Source of the DNA: Anaerostipes sp.
GTDB lineage: Bacteria; Bacillota; Clostridia; Lachnospirales; Lachnospiraceae
Length of the DNA: 64,000 nucleotides
Assembly: GCA_028704435.1 (NCBI GenBank)
Contig: JAQWFL010000013.1
Coordinates: 17,190 to 81,189, forward strand
Reading direction: 5' to 3'
Numbering within the stretch: the first letter of the stretch is position 1; the number at the start of each line of letters is the position of its first letter. The position numbers and the translations under genes are program-made. Positions 35,964 through 44,791 of the stretch are shown here, in pieces. A model generated the notes under the pieces. That model was not told the origin of the DNA, ran no database searches, and saw only the letters and a list, made by a program, of their open reading frames with translations.

Positions 35964-36857
35964 ATGAACTTAAATCATTTACAATATTTTAGAGTACTCG
36001 CAAAAGAAGAACATTTTACAAGAGCAGCAGATATGCTCTCGATTACCCAGCCAAGTTTAAGCCATGCTATTTCCAATTTAGAAAAAGAACTAGGGGTTAT
36101 GTTATTTGAAAAGATTGGGAGAAATGCAAAATTAACCAAATGTGGAGAATTGTTTTTACGTTATGTAGAGCAGTCTTTGGAGATGCTTGAAGAAGGTGAA
36201 AAAGTAATTAGTGAGGTGTCAGGTCTTTCTGGGGGGTATCTGGATATTGGGTATATTTATACTCTTGGAAGTCACTTTATACCAAAAAATTTAAAGGGAT
36301 ATTTAGATGAAAGAGAAAATAAACATATTCATTTTTCCTTCGGACAGGGAACGACCACCGATATTTTAGAAGAACTTAAAAAAGGCAAATATAGAATTGC
36401 ATTTACTTCTTATCAAAAAAATGAACCAGATCTTGCATTTTATCCAGTTGCAGAAGAGGAATTGGTTATTATTACACCGAGAAATCACGAATTGAGTCAT
36501 AAAAAAGAGGTAGATTTAGTTAATGTAGTTCAGTATCCGTTTGTTGCTTATAGTAAGAGCAGTGGACTTCGACCAATTATTGAAGGCTTGTTCCGCAAAA
36601 TCAGAAAACAGCCAGATATAGTATATGAAGGAATTGAAGATTCTTCTGTAGCAGGATTAGTAGCTTCAGGATTCGGAATTGCTATTGTCCCCAACTTACC
36701 ATTGCTTAAAACAATGGAAGTTGATATTTTAAAGATTAGTTCACCAGAGATTGAGCGTTACATCTATATGGTAACACACAAAAAAAAGAAATTAACATTA
36801 ATTGAAGAAGATTTTATTGAGTACATAAAAGAGAATAATCTTATTCAAAATAGATAG
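35964..36857 (+). CDS. LysR-family transcriptional regulator
   Basis: A 297-residue LysR regulator. Residues 1-60 form the winged helix-turn-helix (MNLNHLQYFRVLAKEEHFTRAADML, shortened landmark HFTRAADML; ITQPSLSHAISNLEKELG). The rest is a periplasmic-binding-like effector domain (YIYTLGSHFIP, SSVAGLVASGFGIAIVP). The ATG at 35964 has GAAGGAG; an upstream in-frame TTG does not. It may control the divergent ene-reductase gene and the CxxC gene, as LysR proteins often act on neighbours. Effector unknown. Confidence 0.92.
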   Translation: MNLNHLQYFRVLAKEEHFTRAADMLSITQPSLSHAISNLEKELGVMLFEKIGRNAKLTKCGELFLRYVEQSLEMLEEGEKVISEVSGLSGGYLDIGYIYTLGSHFIPKNLKGYLDERENKHIHFSFGQGTTTDILEELKKGKYRIAFTSYQKNEPDLAFYPVAEEELVIITPRNHELSHKKEVDLVNVVQYPFVAYSKSSGLRPIIEGLFRKIRKQPDIVYEGIEDSSVAGLVASGFGIAIVPNLPLLKTMEVDILKISSPEIERYIYMVTHKKKKLTLIEEDFIEYIKENNLIQNR

Positions 36858-36900
36858 AACAATACTAGGAAAACCATAGAGAGTTTCAATAGAAATTAAA

Positions 36901-36929
36901 TTGCGGACGACAAATATCTATGATATACT
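36901..36929 (+). promoter_or_regulatory. Probable promoter of the AroQ-AroK fusion gene
   Basis: TTGCGG (36901-36906), 17-bp spacer, TATACT (36924-36929), about 45 bp before the start codon. Confidence 0.6.
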
Positions 36930-36973
36930 TAAACCACTTTAGCGATTTAAATGAATGAAACAAAGGAAGGTAT

Positions 36974-37756
36974 ATGAGCATGAGTAAGTTAGACGAGATA
37001 AGAGAACAGCTAGATGCCTGTGACAAGCAGATTGTAACAGTACTAGAAAAAAGAATGGATATTATTAAAGAGATTATGGAATATAAAAAGGAGAATGGAC
37101 TTCCAATTCTTCAGCCAGAGCAGGAAAAGCATCAAAGAAAGATGCTAAAGGTACATGTCTCTGAGAATGAATACAAGGATGAGATTTTAGATATTTTTAA
37201 ATATATTGTTGAGAATAGTAAGAAGATTCAGGCAAGAACCTTGTTTGATCATAATATTTTGTTAATTGGGTTTATGGGAGTTGGTAAGAGTACAGTATCT
37301 AGTTACCTAAGTAAAATCCTCGCACTTAATGAAGTTGAGATGGATCAGGTAATTGTGGACAAAGAAGGTATGAGTATTAATAAGATTTTTGAAGAATATG
37401 GTGAAGAATATTTCAGAAACTGTGAAACTAATTTGTTGATTGAATTACAAAAAAAGAAAAATCAGATTATTTCTTGTGGAGGAGGCGTTGCCATGAGAGA
37501 TGAGAATGTAAAAGAGATGAAGAAGAATGGACAAGTTGTTTTGTTGACAGGAAAACCTGAAACTATTCTAGAACGTGTCAAAGATAGTGATGACAGACCA
37601 CTTCTTCGTGGAAATAAAAACGTAGAGTTTATTGGAGATTTGTTAGATCAAAGACGTCCAAAGTATACAGCAGCAGCTGATATCACAGTAAGCACAGATG
37701 GAAAATCAGTAGAAGAAATTGCAGAAGAGATTGTATATAAATTATCACATGAATAA
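36974..37756 (+). CDS. Bifunctional chorismate mutase / shikimate kinase
   Basis: A 260-residue fusion. Residues 1-85 are an AroQ-type helical chorismate mutase (LDEIREQLDACDKQIVTVLEKR; shortened to the catalytic-helix landmark LDACDKQIV). Residues about 92-260 are shikimate kinase: Walker A GFMGVGKST (about 97), the shikimate-binding SCGGGVAMR (about 170) and DDRPLLRG lid (about 208). It joins two non-consecutive shikimate-pathway steps. The start may be ATG 36974 or 36980; the AAGGAAGG spacing slightly favours the second. It is followed by an iron alcohol dehydrogenase gene. Confidence 0.92.
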   Translation: MSMSKLDEIREQLDACDKQIVTVLEKRMDIIKEIMEYKKENGLPILQPEQEKHQRKMLKVHVSENEYKDEILDIFKYIVENSKKIQARTLFDHNILLIGFMGVGKSTVSSYLSKILALNEVEMDQVIVDKEGMSINKIFEEYGEEYFRNCETNLLIELQKKKNQIISCGGGVAMRDENVKEMKKNGQVVLLTGKPETILERVKDSDDRPLLRGNKNVEFIGDLLDQRRPKYTAAADITVSTDGKSVEEIAEEIVYKLSHE

Positions 37757-37776
37757 ATCATAATAGGAGGGATTTT

Positions 37777-38961
37777 ATGCATTCATTTACACAGCACACA
37801 CCAACAGAGATTGTGTTTGGAAAGAACACAGAGAGTAAAGTTGGAGAATTGGTAAAGAAGTACGGTGGAACAAGAGTATTCGTAGTCTATGGCGGGGGAA
37901 GCGTTGAAAGAAGTGGCCTCCTTGAGCGTGTGGTTCAGAATCTAAAGAAAGAAGGACTCGAGGTAGAAACCAAAGGGGGAGTAAAACCTAATCCAAGACT
38001 TGACTTTGCAAGAGAGGCAGTAAAAAAAGCAATTGAATTTAATGCTGATTTTACATTGGCTGTTGGAGGTGGAAGTGTCATTGATACTGCGAAGGCTGTG
38101 TCCCATGGAATTGCTAATCCCAATACAGATATTTGGGAATTTTGGTCAAGAACAACACCACTTACAAAGACATCACCGGTAGGAGTTATTCTTACTTTGG
38201 CAGCTGCTGGAAGTGAGACAAGTGACTCTGCGGTATTGACAAATACAGAGATTCAAATAAAGCGTGGATTGGGAACTGATTTTAACCGCCCAGAATTTGC
38301 AATTATGAATCCAGAATTAACTTATACTTTGCCAAAGTATCAAGTTGGATGTGGAATCGTTGATATTATGATGCATACATTGGATCGCTATTTTACCCTT
38401 ACAGAAGGAAATCTGCTAACAGATGAGATTGCAGAAGGGTTACTTCGAACAGTCATCAAATGTGGAAGAACTGCAATTAAAGATTCTCATGATTATGATG
38501 CAATGAGTGAGATTATGTGGGCAGGAAGCCTTTCTCACAATGGACTTACTGGATTGGGAGCGGAGAAGGATTTTGCACCTCATCAATTGGGACATGAATT
38601 AAGTGCTAAGTTTGATATTGCTCATGGAGCAAGCTTATCGGCTGTATGGGGAGCGTGGGCAACTTACTGTTACCCAGTAAAAGTTAAGCGATTTGTACAA
38701 TTTGCTGATAAAGTCTGGGGCGTTACAGGGGATGATCAAGAAGCAGTTGCAAAAGAAGCAATTGCAAAGACTGTTGACTACTTTAAATCTTTGGATATGC
38801 CAACTTGTTTTTCGGAAGCAGAGGAAGTTGGACTAAAAAGCGATGATGAATTAAAGCAGATGGCAGATGGATGTTCTTATGGGGGAACACGAAGCATTGG
38901 TTCATTTAAGCCATGCGATAAGGAAGATATTTACCAGATTTATAAACTAGCAAACAAATAA
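37777..38961 (+). CDS. Iron-containing alcohol dehydrogenase (butanol dehydrogenase type)
   Basis: A 394-residue group III alcohol dehydrogenase resembling BdhA/YqhD. It has YGGGSVERSG (about 37) and VGGGSVIDTAK (about 94) for NAD(P) binding, and metal ligands in MMHTLDRYF (about 198), HQLGHELSAKFDIAHGAS (two His, about 268 and 282). It reduces aldehydes such as butyraldehyde during fermentation. AGGAGGG precedes the start. It is probably in one unit with the fusion gene 20 bp upstream. Confidence 0.92.
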   Translation: MHSFTQHTPTEIVFGKNTESKVGELVKKYGGTRVFVVYGGGSVERSGLLERVVQNLKKEGLEVETKGGVKPNPRLDFAREAVKKAIEFNADFTLAVGGGSVIDTAKAVSHGIANPNTDIWEFWSRTTPLTKTSPVGVILTLAAAGSETSDSAVLTNTEIQIKRGLGTDFNRPEFAIMNPELTYTLPKYQVGCGIVDIMMHTLDRYFTLTEGNLLTDEIAEGLLRTVIKCGRTAIKDSHDYDAMSEIMWAGSLSHNGLTGLGAEKDFAPHQLGHELSAKFDIAHGASLSAVWGAWATYCYPVKVKRFVQFADKVWGVTGDDQEAVAKEAIAKTVDYFKSLDMPTCFSEAEEVGLKSDDELKQMADGCSYGGTRSIGSFKPCDKEDIYQIYKLANK

Positions 38962-39024
38962 AGGTTGCCAAGTTTATACATTTATTATAAAATAAACTGA
39001 GATAATATTTAAGGAGGAAAGATT

Positions 39025-39582
39025 ATGGTATCCGCAGGAGATTTTAAGAATGGGTTAACCATTGAGTTTGAAGGTAATATTTATCAAATTATTGACTTTC
39101 AACATGTAAAACCAGGAAAAGGTGCAGCCTTTGTACGTACAAAGTTAAAGAATATTAAGAGTGGTGGAGTTATTGAAAAGACATTTAGACCATCTGAGAA
39201 GTGTCCAAAAGCACATATCGATCGTAAAGAGATGCAATATCTTTATAATGATGGAGATTTATATAACTTTATGGATATGGAAACATATGATCAAATCGCA
39301 ATTGATGCTGAGACTGTTGGAGATGCGTTAAAGTTTGTAAAAGAGAATGAGAATGTTACAATCGTATCTCATCAAGGAAATGTATTTGCAATTGAACCAC
39401 CAATTTCAGTAGAATTAGTTGTTACTGAATGCGAACCAGGTGAAAAGGGAAATACTGCCCAAGGTGCTACAAAGCCATGTGTCGTTGAAACTGGTGCTAC
39501 AGTATACGTTCCATTGTTTGTAAACCAAGGAGATGTTCTTAAAATCGATACAAGAACAGGTGAGTATTCATCACGTGTATAA
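39025..39582 (+). CDS. efp: Translation elongation factor P
   Basis: A 185-residue EF-P that relieves ribosome stalling at proline runs. It starts [18 protein letters not shown] and has the loop [13 protein letters not shown], whose Lys (about residue 32) is the usual modification site. The C-terminal [16 protein letters not shown] is the family signature. No modification enzyme gene is adjacent. GGAGG precedes it. Confidence 0.97.
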   Translation: MVSAGDFKNGLTIEFEGNIYQIIDFQHVKPGKGAAFVRTKLKNIKSGGVIEKTFRPSEKCPKAHIDRKEMQYLYNDGDLYNFMDMETYDQIAIDAETVGDALKFVKENENVTIVSHQGNVFAIEPPISVELVVTECEPGEKGNTAQGATKPCVVETGATVYVPLFVNQGDVLKIDTRTGEYSSRV

Positions 39583-39605
39583 TTACTTGAATTAAAATTA
39601 TGATT

Positions 39606-39636
39606 AAGTGCTCAGCATTCGTTGAGCGCTTTTCTA
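39606..39636 (+). terminator. Terminator after efp
   Basis: AAGTGCTCA and TGAGCGCTT (one G-T pair) pair around an 8-nt loop, followed by TTTTCTATTTT. Confidence 0.75.
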
Positions 39637-39673
39637 TTTTTAATAGAGAAGAAGCAAGATACTGGAGGTAGAA

Positions 39674-40231
39674 ATGGATTTAGTTATTGGAATTTCAGGG
39701 GCCAGCGGAGTCATTTATGGGGTTCGTCTATTAGAGGTTTTAAAACAGATTGAAGATGTAAAAACCCATGTTATATTAAGTGAGTATGCATGTAAAAATC
39801 TTGCTATTGAAACAGATTATACCATTGAACAAGTAGAGGCTTTGGCAGATGTATGGTACGATAATCATGATTTGGCAGCGTCTGTTTCAAGTGGTTCATT
39901 TCCAATAGATGGGGTTATTATTCTTCCATGTAGTATGAAAACACTTTCTAGTGTGGCAAATGGATATAGTGATTGTCTTATGGTTAGAGTATGTGATGTG
40001 GCATTGAAAGAGCAAAGGAAGTTAGTGATGTGTCCAAGAGAGACACCACTAAGTGCAATACATCTTGAGAATATGTTAAAGCTTTCAAGGCTGGGAGTAT
40101 CCATGATTCCACCAATGCCTGCATTTTATAATCATCCAAAGGATTTAGATGATATGATTCATCATCATATTATGAAGGTGTTAGATCAATTGGGATTGTC
40201 CTATGAAGGTGGAAAACGATGGAAAAAGTAA
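39674..40231 (+). CDS. UbiX-type flavin prenyltransferase
   Basis: A 185-residue prenyltransferase making prenylated FMN, the cofactor of UbiD decarboxylases. GISGASGVIYGVRLLE at the N terminus binds FMN, LPCSMKTLSSVANGYSD near 80 and CPRETPLSAIHLENML near 117 are typical. It overlaps the next gene by 13 bp. As in the phenolic acid decarboxylase sets (for example LpdB), it is encoded with its UbiD client. Confidence 0.94.
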   Translation: MDLVIGISGASGVIYGVRLLEVLKQIEDVKTHVILSEYACKNLAIETDYTIEQVEALADVWYDNHDLAASVSSGSFPIDGVIILPCSMKTLSSVANGYSDCLMVRVCDVALKEQRKLVMCPRETPLSAIHLENMLKLSRLGVSMIPPMPAFYNHPKDLDDMIHHHIMKVLDQLGLSYEGGKRWKK

Positions 40232-40578
40232 GTATAGTAAAAGAGGAAAAACAAAATATTCAGATTGAGTTTTCCCTGTTTTCTATTGGGGATGATTTTT
40301 TAGTTGTAGTAGAAGGAGGAGATGTTTCTCATATTGGAGCTGTTACACTGGGAAATCAAAAAGAGGAGATAACAAGCAAGCTAAAAGGGCACAAGGAACA
40401 TATAATTACACATGATATATTTCATATTTTAAAAGAAGGTGTACGTGGAAATATTCTTGTGTCTGGAGGGATTCATATTGATCATATTTCAATAGAAGAG
40501 ATACAATTAGTACAAGAAATGTGTCAAGATGGGGCAAGTAAGGTAAATAAAATATTAAAGGAGATTACAAATGATTGA
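40219..40578 (+). CDS. LpdD-like prenylated-flavin chaperone or decarboxylase subunit D
   Basis: A 119-residue protein between UbiX and UbiD genes. Its visible features (FSIGDDFLVVVEGGDVSHIGAV, in short GGDVSHIG; VRGNILVSGGIHIDHIS, in short SGGIHIDHIS) fit the small family annotated as gallate decarboxylase subunit D / prenylated-flavin chaperone. It overlaps both neighbours (13 and 8 bp), so all three are made together. The biochemical role of this subunit is less certain than that of its neighbours. Confidence 0.78.
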   Translation: MEKVSIVKEEKQNIQIEFSLFSIGDDFLVVVEGGDVSHIGAVTLGNQKEEITSKLKGHKEHIITHDIFHILKEGVRGNILVSGGIHIDHISIEEIQLVQEMCQDGASKVNKILKEITND

Positions 40579-42043
40579 TGATTTAAGAAGCGCAATTGAT
40601 GAATTGAAAAAGCATGAAAAACAGATTGCATATACAAATACACCGGTGGATTCTCATGCGGAAATTTCGGGATTGTATCGTTATATTGGAGCCGGTGGCA
40701 CTGTCATGCGTCCAACAAAAGAAGGACCAGCTTTGATTTGCAATAATGTAAAAGGATTTGAAGATAAAAGTGTATTAATTGGATTGCTATCTTCTCGTAA
40801 AAGAGTTGGATATTTATTAGACTGTAAGCCAGAAGAATTAGGATTTAAGTTGAAGGATGCGGCGCTGAATCCCATTATGCCAATCGTGATTCCACAAAGT
40901 GATGCTAAGTGTCAAGAGGAAGTGTATTATGCCAATGAAGAAGGATTTGATATTCGAAAAATTCTTCCGGCACCCCAGAATACGGAAGAAGATGCAGGAC
41001 CATATATAACAATGGGGATGTGTTATGCTTCAGATCCAGATACAAAAGAGGGAGATGTTACTATCCATCGTTTGTGTCTACAGTCAAAGGATGAAATGAC
41101 AATGTTCTTTACCCCTGGAGTTCGTCATTTAGATGCTTTTCGTAAAAAAGCAGAAGAGACAGGAAAGAATCTTCCAATTAGTATTAGTATTGGGGTAGAT
41201 CCTGCCATTGAAATTGCATCATGTTTTGAACCACCTACAACACCTCTTGGATTTAATGAATTATCCATTGCAGGGGGACTTCGAAATACCCCAGTGGAAT
41301 TGGTAAAATGCAAATCTGTTCAGGAATATTCTATTGCAAATGCTGAGTTTGTGGTAGAGGGTGAATTGGTTGCCGGAAAGAGAATCCAAGAAGATATGAA
41401 TACAAAGACGGGAAAGGCTATGCCAGAATTCCCAGGTTATACAGGTGGATCTGCAGGAGAACTTCCAGTAATTAAGGTAAAAGCAGTGACTCATCGAAAG
41501 AAACCTATCATTCAAACATGTATTGGACCAAGTGAAGAACATGTAAGTATGGCAGGGATTCCAACAGAAGCAAGTATTCTTATGATGACAGAAAAAGCTA
41601 TGCCAGGACGAGTTAAGAATGTATATGCACATTCTGCTGGTGGTGGAAAATATATGGCTGTGTTACAAATAAATAAGAGTATGCCAAGTGATGAAGGAAG
41701 ACAAAGACAAGCTGCATTAATTGCATTTTCAGCGTTTTCAGAATTAAAACATGTTATCTTAGTTGACGATGATGTAGATATTTTTGATACCAATGATGTA
41801 CTTTGGGCGATGAATACTAGATTTCAAGGAGACCAGGATGTGATTACGATTCCAGGTGTTCGATGTCATCCACTAGATCCAAGTCAAGGACCAGAATATA
41901 ATTCAGCACTGACAGATCGTGGAATGACATGTAAAACAATTTTTGACTGTACTGTTCCATATCATTTAAAGGATAAGTTCCAAAGATCCAAATTTAAGGA
42001 ACTAAATCCTGACAACTACAAAATCGAATACTTTAAAAGTTAG
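40571..42043 (+). CDS. UbiD-family prenyl-FMN-dependent decarboxylase
   Basis: A 490-residue UbiD-type enzyme that reversibly decarboxylates aromatic or alpha,beta-unsaturated acids. Typical segments include EDAGPYITMGMCYA (about 140), TIHRLCLQSKDEMTMF and IGVDPAIEIASCFEPP (about 205). GDQDVITIPGVRCHPLDPS near 420 is also family-like. With UbiX and LpdD partners it resembles the gallate/protocatechuate or hydroxyaryl decarboxylase sets. The substrate is not readable. An EamA transporter follows 12 bp later. Confidence 0.92.
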   Translation: MIDDLRSAIDELKKHEKQIAYTNTPVDSHAEISGLYRYIGAGGTVMRPTKEGPALICNNVKGFEDKSVLIGLLSSRKRVGYLLDCKPEELGFKLKDAALNPIMPIVIPQSDAKCQEEVYYANEEGFDIRKILPAPQNTEEDAGPYITMGMCYASDPDTKEGDVTIHRLCLQSKDEMTMFFTPGVRHLDAFRKKAEETGKNLPISISIGVDPAIEIASCFEPPTTPLGFNELSIAGGLRNTPVELVKCKSVQEYSIANAEFVVEGELVAGKRIQEDMNTKTGKAMPEFPGYTGGSAGELPVIKVKAVTHRKKPIIQTCIGPSEEHVSMAGIPTEASILMMTEKAMPGRVKNVYAHSAGGGKYMAVLQINKSMPSDEGRQRQAALIAFSAFSELKHVILVDDDVDIFDTNDVLWAMNTRFQGDQDVITIPGVRCHPLDPSQGPEYNSALTDRGMTCKTIFDCTVPYHLKDKFQRSKFKELNPDNYKIEYFKS

Positions 42044-42055
42044 ACAGGAGATATT

Positions 42056-42925
42056 ATGACTCAAAAACAAAAAGGTGTTTTCTTCATTATCATATCAGCA
42101 TTTTGTTTTGCATGGATGAATGCCTTTGTAAAGCTATCAGGAGATTTACCATCCATTGAAAAAAGTTTCTTTCGCAATTTAGTAGCACTTATTTTTGCAT
42201 TTATATTAATATGTAAGAGTGGAGATGGATTTTCCTTTAAGAAGGAGAATCTTTCATGGTTTATTCTTCGTTCTGTGGCAGGAACACTAGGGATTTTTTG
42301 TAATTTTTATGCAGTGGATCATTTAGTATTATCAGATGCATCAACATTAAATAAATTATCACCATTCTTTGTAATTGTATTTTCATTTTTGTTACTAAAG
42401 GAACGAATTACAATTCCCCAGGGAGTGTGTTTGATTGCAGCTTTTATTGGAAGTATGTTTATTGTAAAACCTAGCTTTGCAAATGTATCCTTTATACCAG
42501 CTTTGGTTGGATTTATGGGCGGATTATTTGCAGGGGCAGCATATACATGTGTTCGAAAATTAGGTCTTAATGGTGAGAGAGGTACTTTTATTGTGTTCTT
42601 CTTTTCTACATTTTCATGTATTAGCTGTATTCCATTTATAGTAGCAGACTTTCATCCTATTTCCTTGCCCCAGTTAGGTTATCTTATTATGGCCGGACTT
42701 GCAGCTTCAGGGGGACAGTTTGCAATTACCAAGGCATACACTTGTGCACCAGGAAGAGAAGTGTCTATTTATGATTATACACAGATTATATTTACAACTA
42801 TGATTGGATTCTTCTTATTTGGGCAAGTTCCAGATGGATTGAGTTTTGTAGGATATATTGTTATTGTAGTGGCAGCAGTTTCTATGTTCTTGTACAACAA
42901 TAGGCAAGGAGAGAAAATTGATTAA
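42056..42925 (+). CDS. EamA/DMT-family transporter
   Basis: A 289-residue transporter with ten hydrophobic segments in two EamA repeats (about 10-135 and 150-285). FFRNLVALIFA near 38 and DASTLNKLSPFFVIVFSFLLL, in short LNKLSPFFV, near 95 are typical. It is 12 bp after the UbiD gene and may move the decarboxylase substrate or product; other EamA proteins export amino acids. Confidence 0.9.
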   Translation: MTQKQKGVFFIIISAFCFAWMNAFVKLSGDLPSIEKSFFRNLVALIFAFILICKSGDGFSFKKENLSWFILRSVAGTLGIFCNFYAVDHLVLSDASTLNKLSPFFVIVFSFLLLKERITIPQGVCLIAAFIGSMFIVKPSFANVSFIPALVGFMGGLFAGAAYTCVRKLGLNGERGTFIVFFFSTFSCISCIPFIVADFHPISLPQLGYLIMAGLAASGGQFAITKAYTCAPGREVSIYDYTQIIFTTMIGFFLFGQVPDGLSFVGYIVIVVAAVSMFLYNNRQGEKID

Positions 42926-42944
42926 TTAAGAGAGGTGGAATTGC

Positions 42945-44021
42945 GTGAAATCTCAAATAAAGATATTAATAAAAGCTATATTGGGTTTGCTTATTTCCAT
43001 TGTTTTGGTTGGAATTTACTTGATTTTTAGTCTTACAATCACAGAATATAAGCCAAAACAAAAGGAAAAAATAGAGATTAAAAATATATCTAGTAAATCC
43101 ATAGAAAAAGGACAGAAAATCTCTCTTCTTACGTGGAATGTTGGATATGGAGCATTAGGAGATTATGCGGATTTTTTTATGGATGGTGGAACAAAGGTCA
43201 CAACCTCAACAGAATCTCAAGTAAAACAAAATATAAAGAAAATTACGTCTGATATTGGAAAAATGAATCCTGATATTATGTTTTTGCAAGAAGTTGATGT
43301 AAAATCAAAGCGATCCTACGGTATAGATGAAAGAGCTTTTTTAAGCAGTAGATTACCTCAGATGGAACATACATTTGCCTATAATTTTAAAACCATGTAT
43401 GTACCATATCCAGTGCCAGCTATTGGACAAGTTGGTAGTGGAATTCTCACCTTTAGCAAGTACCACACTACATCATCAACGAGAATGAAGCTCCCATGTC
43501 CATTTACTTATCCTACAAGAATTGCCAATTTAAAACGATGTCTTATGGTAAATCGAATGAAAATAAAAGGAAGTAATAAAGAACTTGTTCTAGTAAATTT
43601 GCATTTGGAAGCATACGATTCTGGGGAGGGAAAAGCAGTGCAGACAAAAATGCTAAAACATATTTTAGAAAAAGAGGAGTCTGCAGGAAACTATGTGATT
43701 GCAGGTGGGGATTTTAATCAAACATTTTCCAATGTGGATCATAGCGCCTATCCAGTGATTTCAAAGCATATGTGGAAAGCAGGTGAAATAGAGACAGCAG
43801 ATTTTAGTGATGCTTTAAGCTTTTATATGGATACCAAAGTACCTTCCTGTCGTTCCCTTGATCGACCCCTTCCGAAAAATGAGACAAGTAAGTTCCAATA
43901 TTATATGATAGATGGATTTATAGTATCTTCAAATTTAAAGGTGAATAAAGTAGAAACAAAGGACTTTCAATTTAAGAATTCGGACCACAATCCGGTTTAT
44001 ATGGAAGTAACATTACATTAA
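42945..44021 (+). CDS. Membrane-anchored endonuclease/exonuclease/phosphatase family protein
   Basis: A 358-residue protein with one N-terminal membrane segment (about 8-30) and an extracytoplasmic EEP domain. Active-site segments are LTWNVGYG (about 68), LQEVDVKS (Glu, about 112), LVNLHLEAYD (about 213), AGGDFNQTF (about 248) and NSDHNPVYME (about 345). The family covers DNases, sphingomyelinases and phosphatases; export suggests a phospholipid or extracellular nucleic-acid substrate. GTG start with GAGGTGG upstream. Confidence 0.85.
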   Translation: MKSQIKILIKAILGLLISIVLVGIYLIFSLTITEYKPKQKEKIEIKNISSKSIEKGQKISLLTWNVGYGALGDYADFFMDGGTKVTTSTESQVKQNIKKITSDIGKMNPDIMFLQEVDVKSKRSYGIDERAFLSSRLPQMEHTFAYNFKTMYVPYPVPAIGQVGSGILTFSKYHTTSSTRMKLPCPFTYPTRIANLKRCLMVNRMKIKGSNKELVLVNLHLEAYDSGEGKAVQTKMLKHILEKEESAGNYVIAGGDFNQTFSNVDHSAYPVISKHMWKAGEIETADFSDALSFYMDTKVPSCRSLDRPLPKNETSKFQYYMIDGFIVSSNLKVNKVETKDFQFKNSDHNPVYMEVTLH

Positions 44022-44136
44022 GAAAATAAATGCAAATATTGACAAAAATAAAGAAAGATGGGATAATAAGGGTATCTAGTAAAATACAATTCTATGATCT
44101 CATCTTTTTTCATATCTAAGTATTTAAAATTCTAAG

Positions 44137-44190
44137 AAAATTTCTTCCTTCAGAATATCAGTCAGTGATATAGTTAGGAGGAAATTTTTT
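44137..44190 (+). terminator. Probable terminator in the 44022-44345 gap
   Basis: AAATTTCTTCCT and AGGAGGAAATTT pair with one mismatch around a 27-nt loop, followed by TTTT. The rest of this 324-bp gap holds a promoter with a dyad (44221-44269) and no evident gene. Confidence 0.5.
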
Positions 44191-44220
44191 CGTATAAATG
44201 GGTACATGAAAGGAATATAA

Positions 44221-44269
44221 CAAATCTTTCATCTTAGGATTGAAAGATTTGTATCGAATACATTATAAT
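44221..44269 (+). promoter_or_regulatory. Promoter with operator-like palindrome before the C_GCAxxG_C_C gene
   Basis: CAAATCTTTCA (44221-44231) and TGAAAGATTTG (44241-44251) form an exact 11-bp inverted repeat. Its right arm overlaps TTGAAA (44240-44245), which with an 18-bp spacer and TATAAT (44264-44269) makes a SigA promoter. No T run follows, so an operator is more likely than a terminator. Confidence 0.55.
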
Positions 44270-44345
44270 GTTAATAAATAATAGTTTTTGTTATAAAGTC
44301 TATTGATGCATTTTACATAACCAACGGGTAGAAAAAGGAGAAGAT

Positions 44346-44753
44346 ATGACACATTTAGAAGAAGTAAAAGAAATAAGAAGTGAAAAAGATGGAGTTCATT
44401 ATAATTGTGCCCAGGCGATTTTAATGACATATGCTGATGAGCTTGGAATGACAAAAGAAAAGGCAAAAGATCTTGGGAATTTCTTTGGGAGAGGAATGCT
44501 TCATGGGTCTTCTTGTGGAGCTTTAAGTGCAGTCTTTATGATTCTTGGAATACAGGGATATGACAAACCAGAAGCAGCAAAAATTCTTACGGAATTTAAA
44601 AAGAAGCATAGTTCCACCGAATGTATTGACTTGATTCAAGAAGCTAAAAGACTTGGAATTGTAAAACGAGAACATTGTGATCAGTTGATTTTTGAGATGA
44701 CAGAGGTAGTTGATCAGGTGTTAAAAAAACAAAAAGAAGAGAATGAAGAATAA
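44346..44753 (+). CDS. C_GCAxxG_C_C family putative redox protein
   Basis: A 135-residue protein of the family named for its Cys pattern. YNCAQAIL (Cys about 17) and GSSCGALSAVFMILG (Cys about 58) are visible, with a later Cys in TECIDLI and EHCDQLI. Members are thought to be redox-active or metal-binding, but no reaction is known. AAAAAGGAGA precedes the start. It is 39 bp before the NERD gene. Confidence 0.85.
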   Translation: MTHLEEVKEIRSEKDGVHYNCAQAILMTYADELGMTKEKAKDLGNFFGRGMLHGSSCGALSAVFMILGIQGYDKPEAAKILTEFKKKHSSTECIDLIQEAKRLGIVKREHCDQLIFEMTEVVDQVLKKQKEENEE

Positions 44754-44791
44754 CTTAGTAAGGAAAGATAAGATGTATAAAGGGAGAGAAT

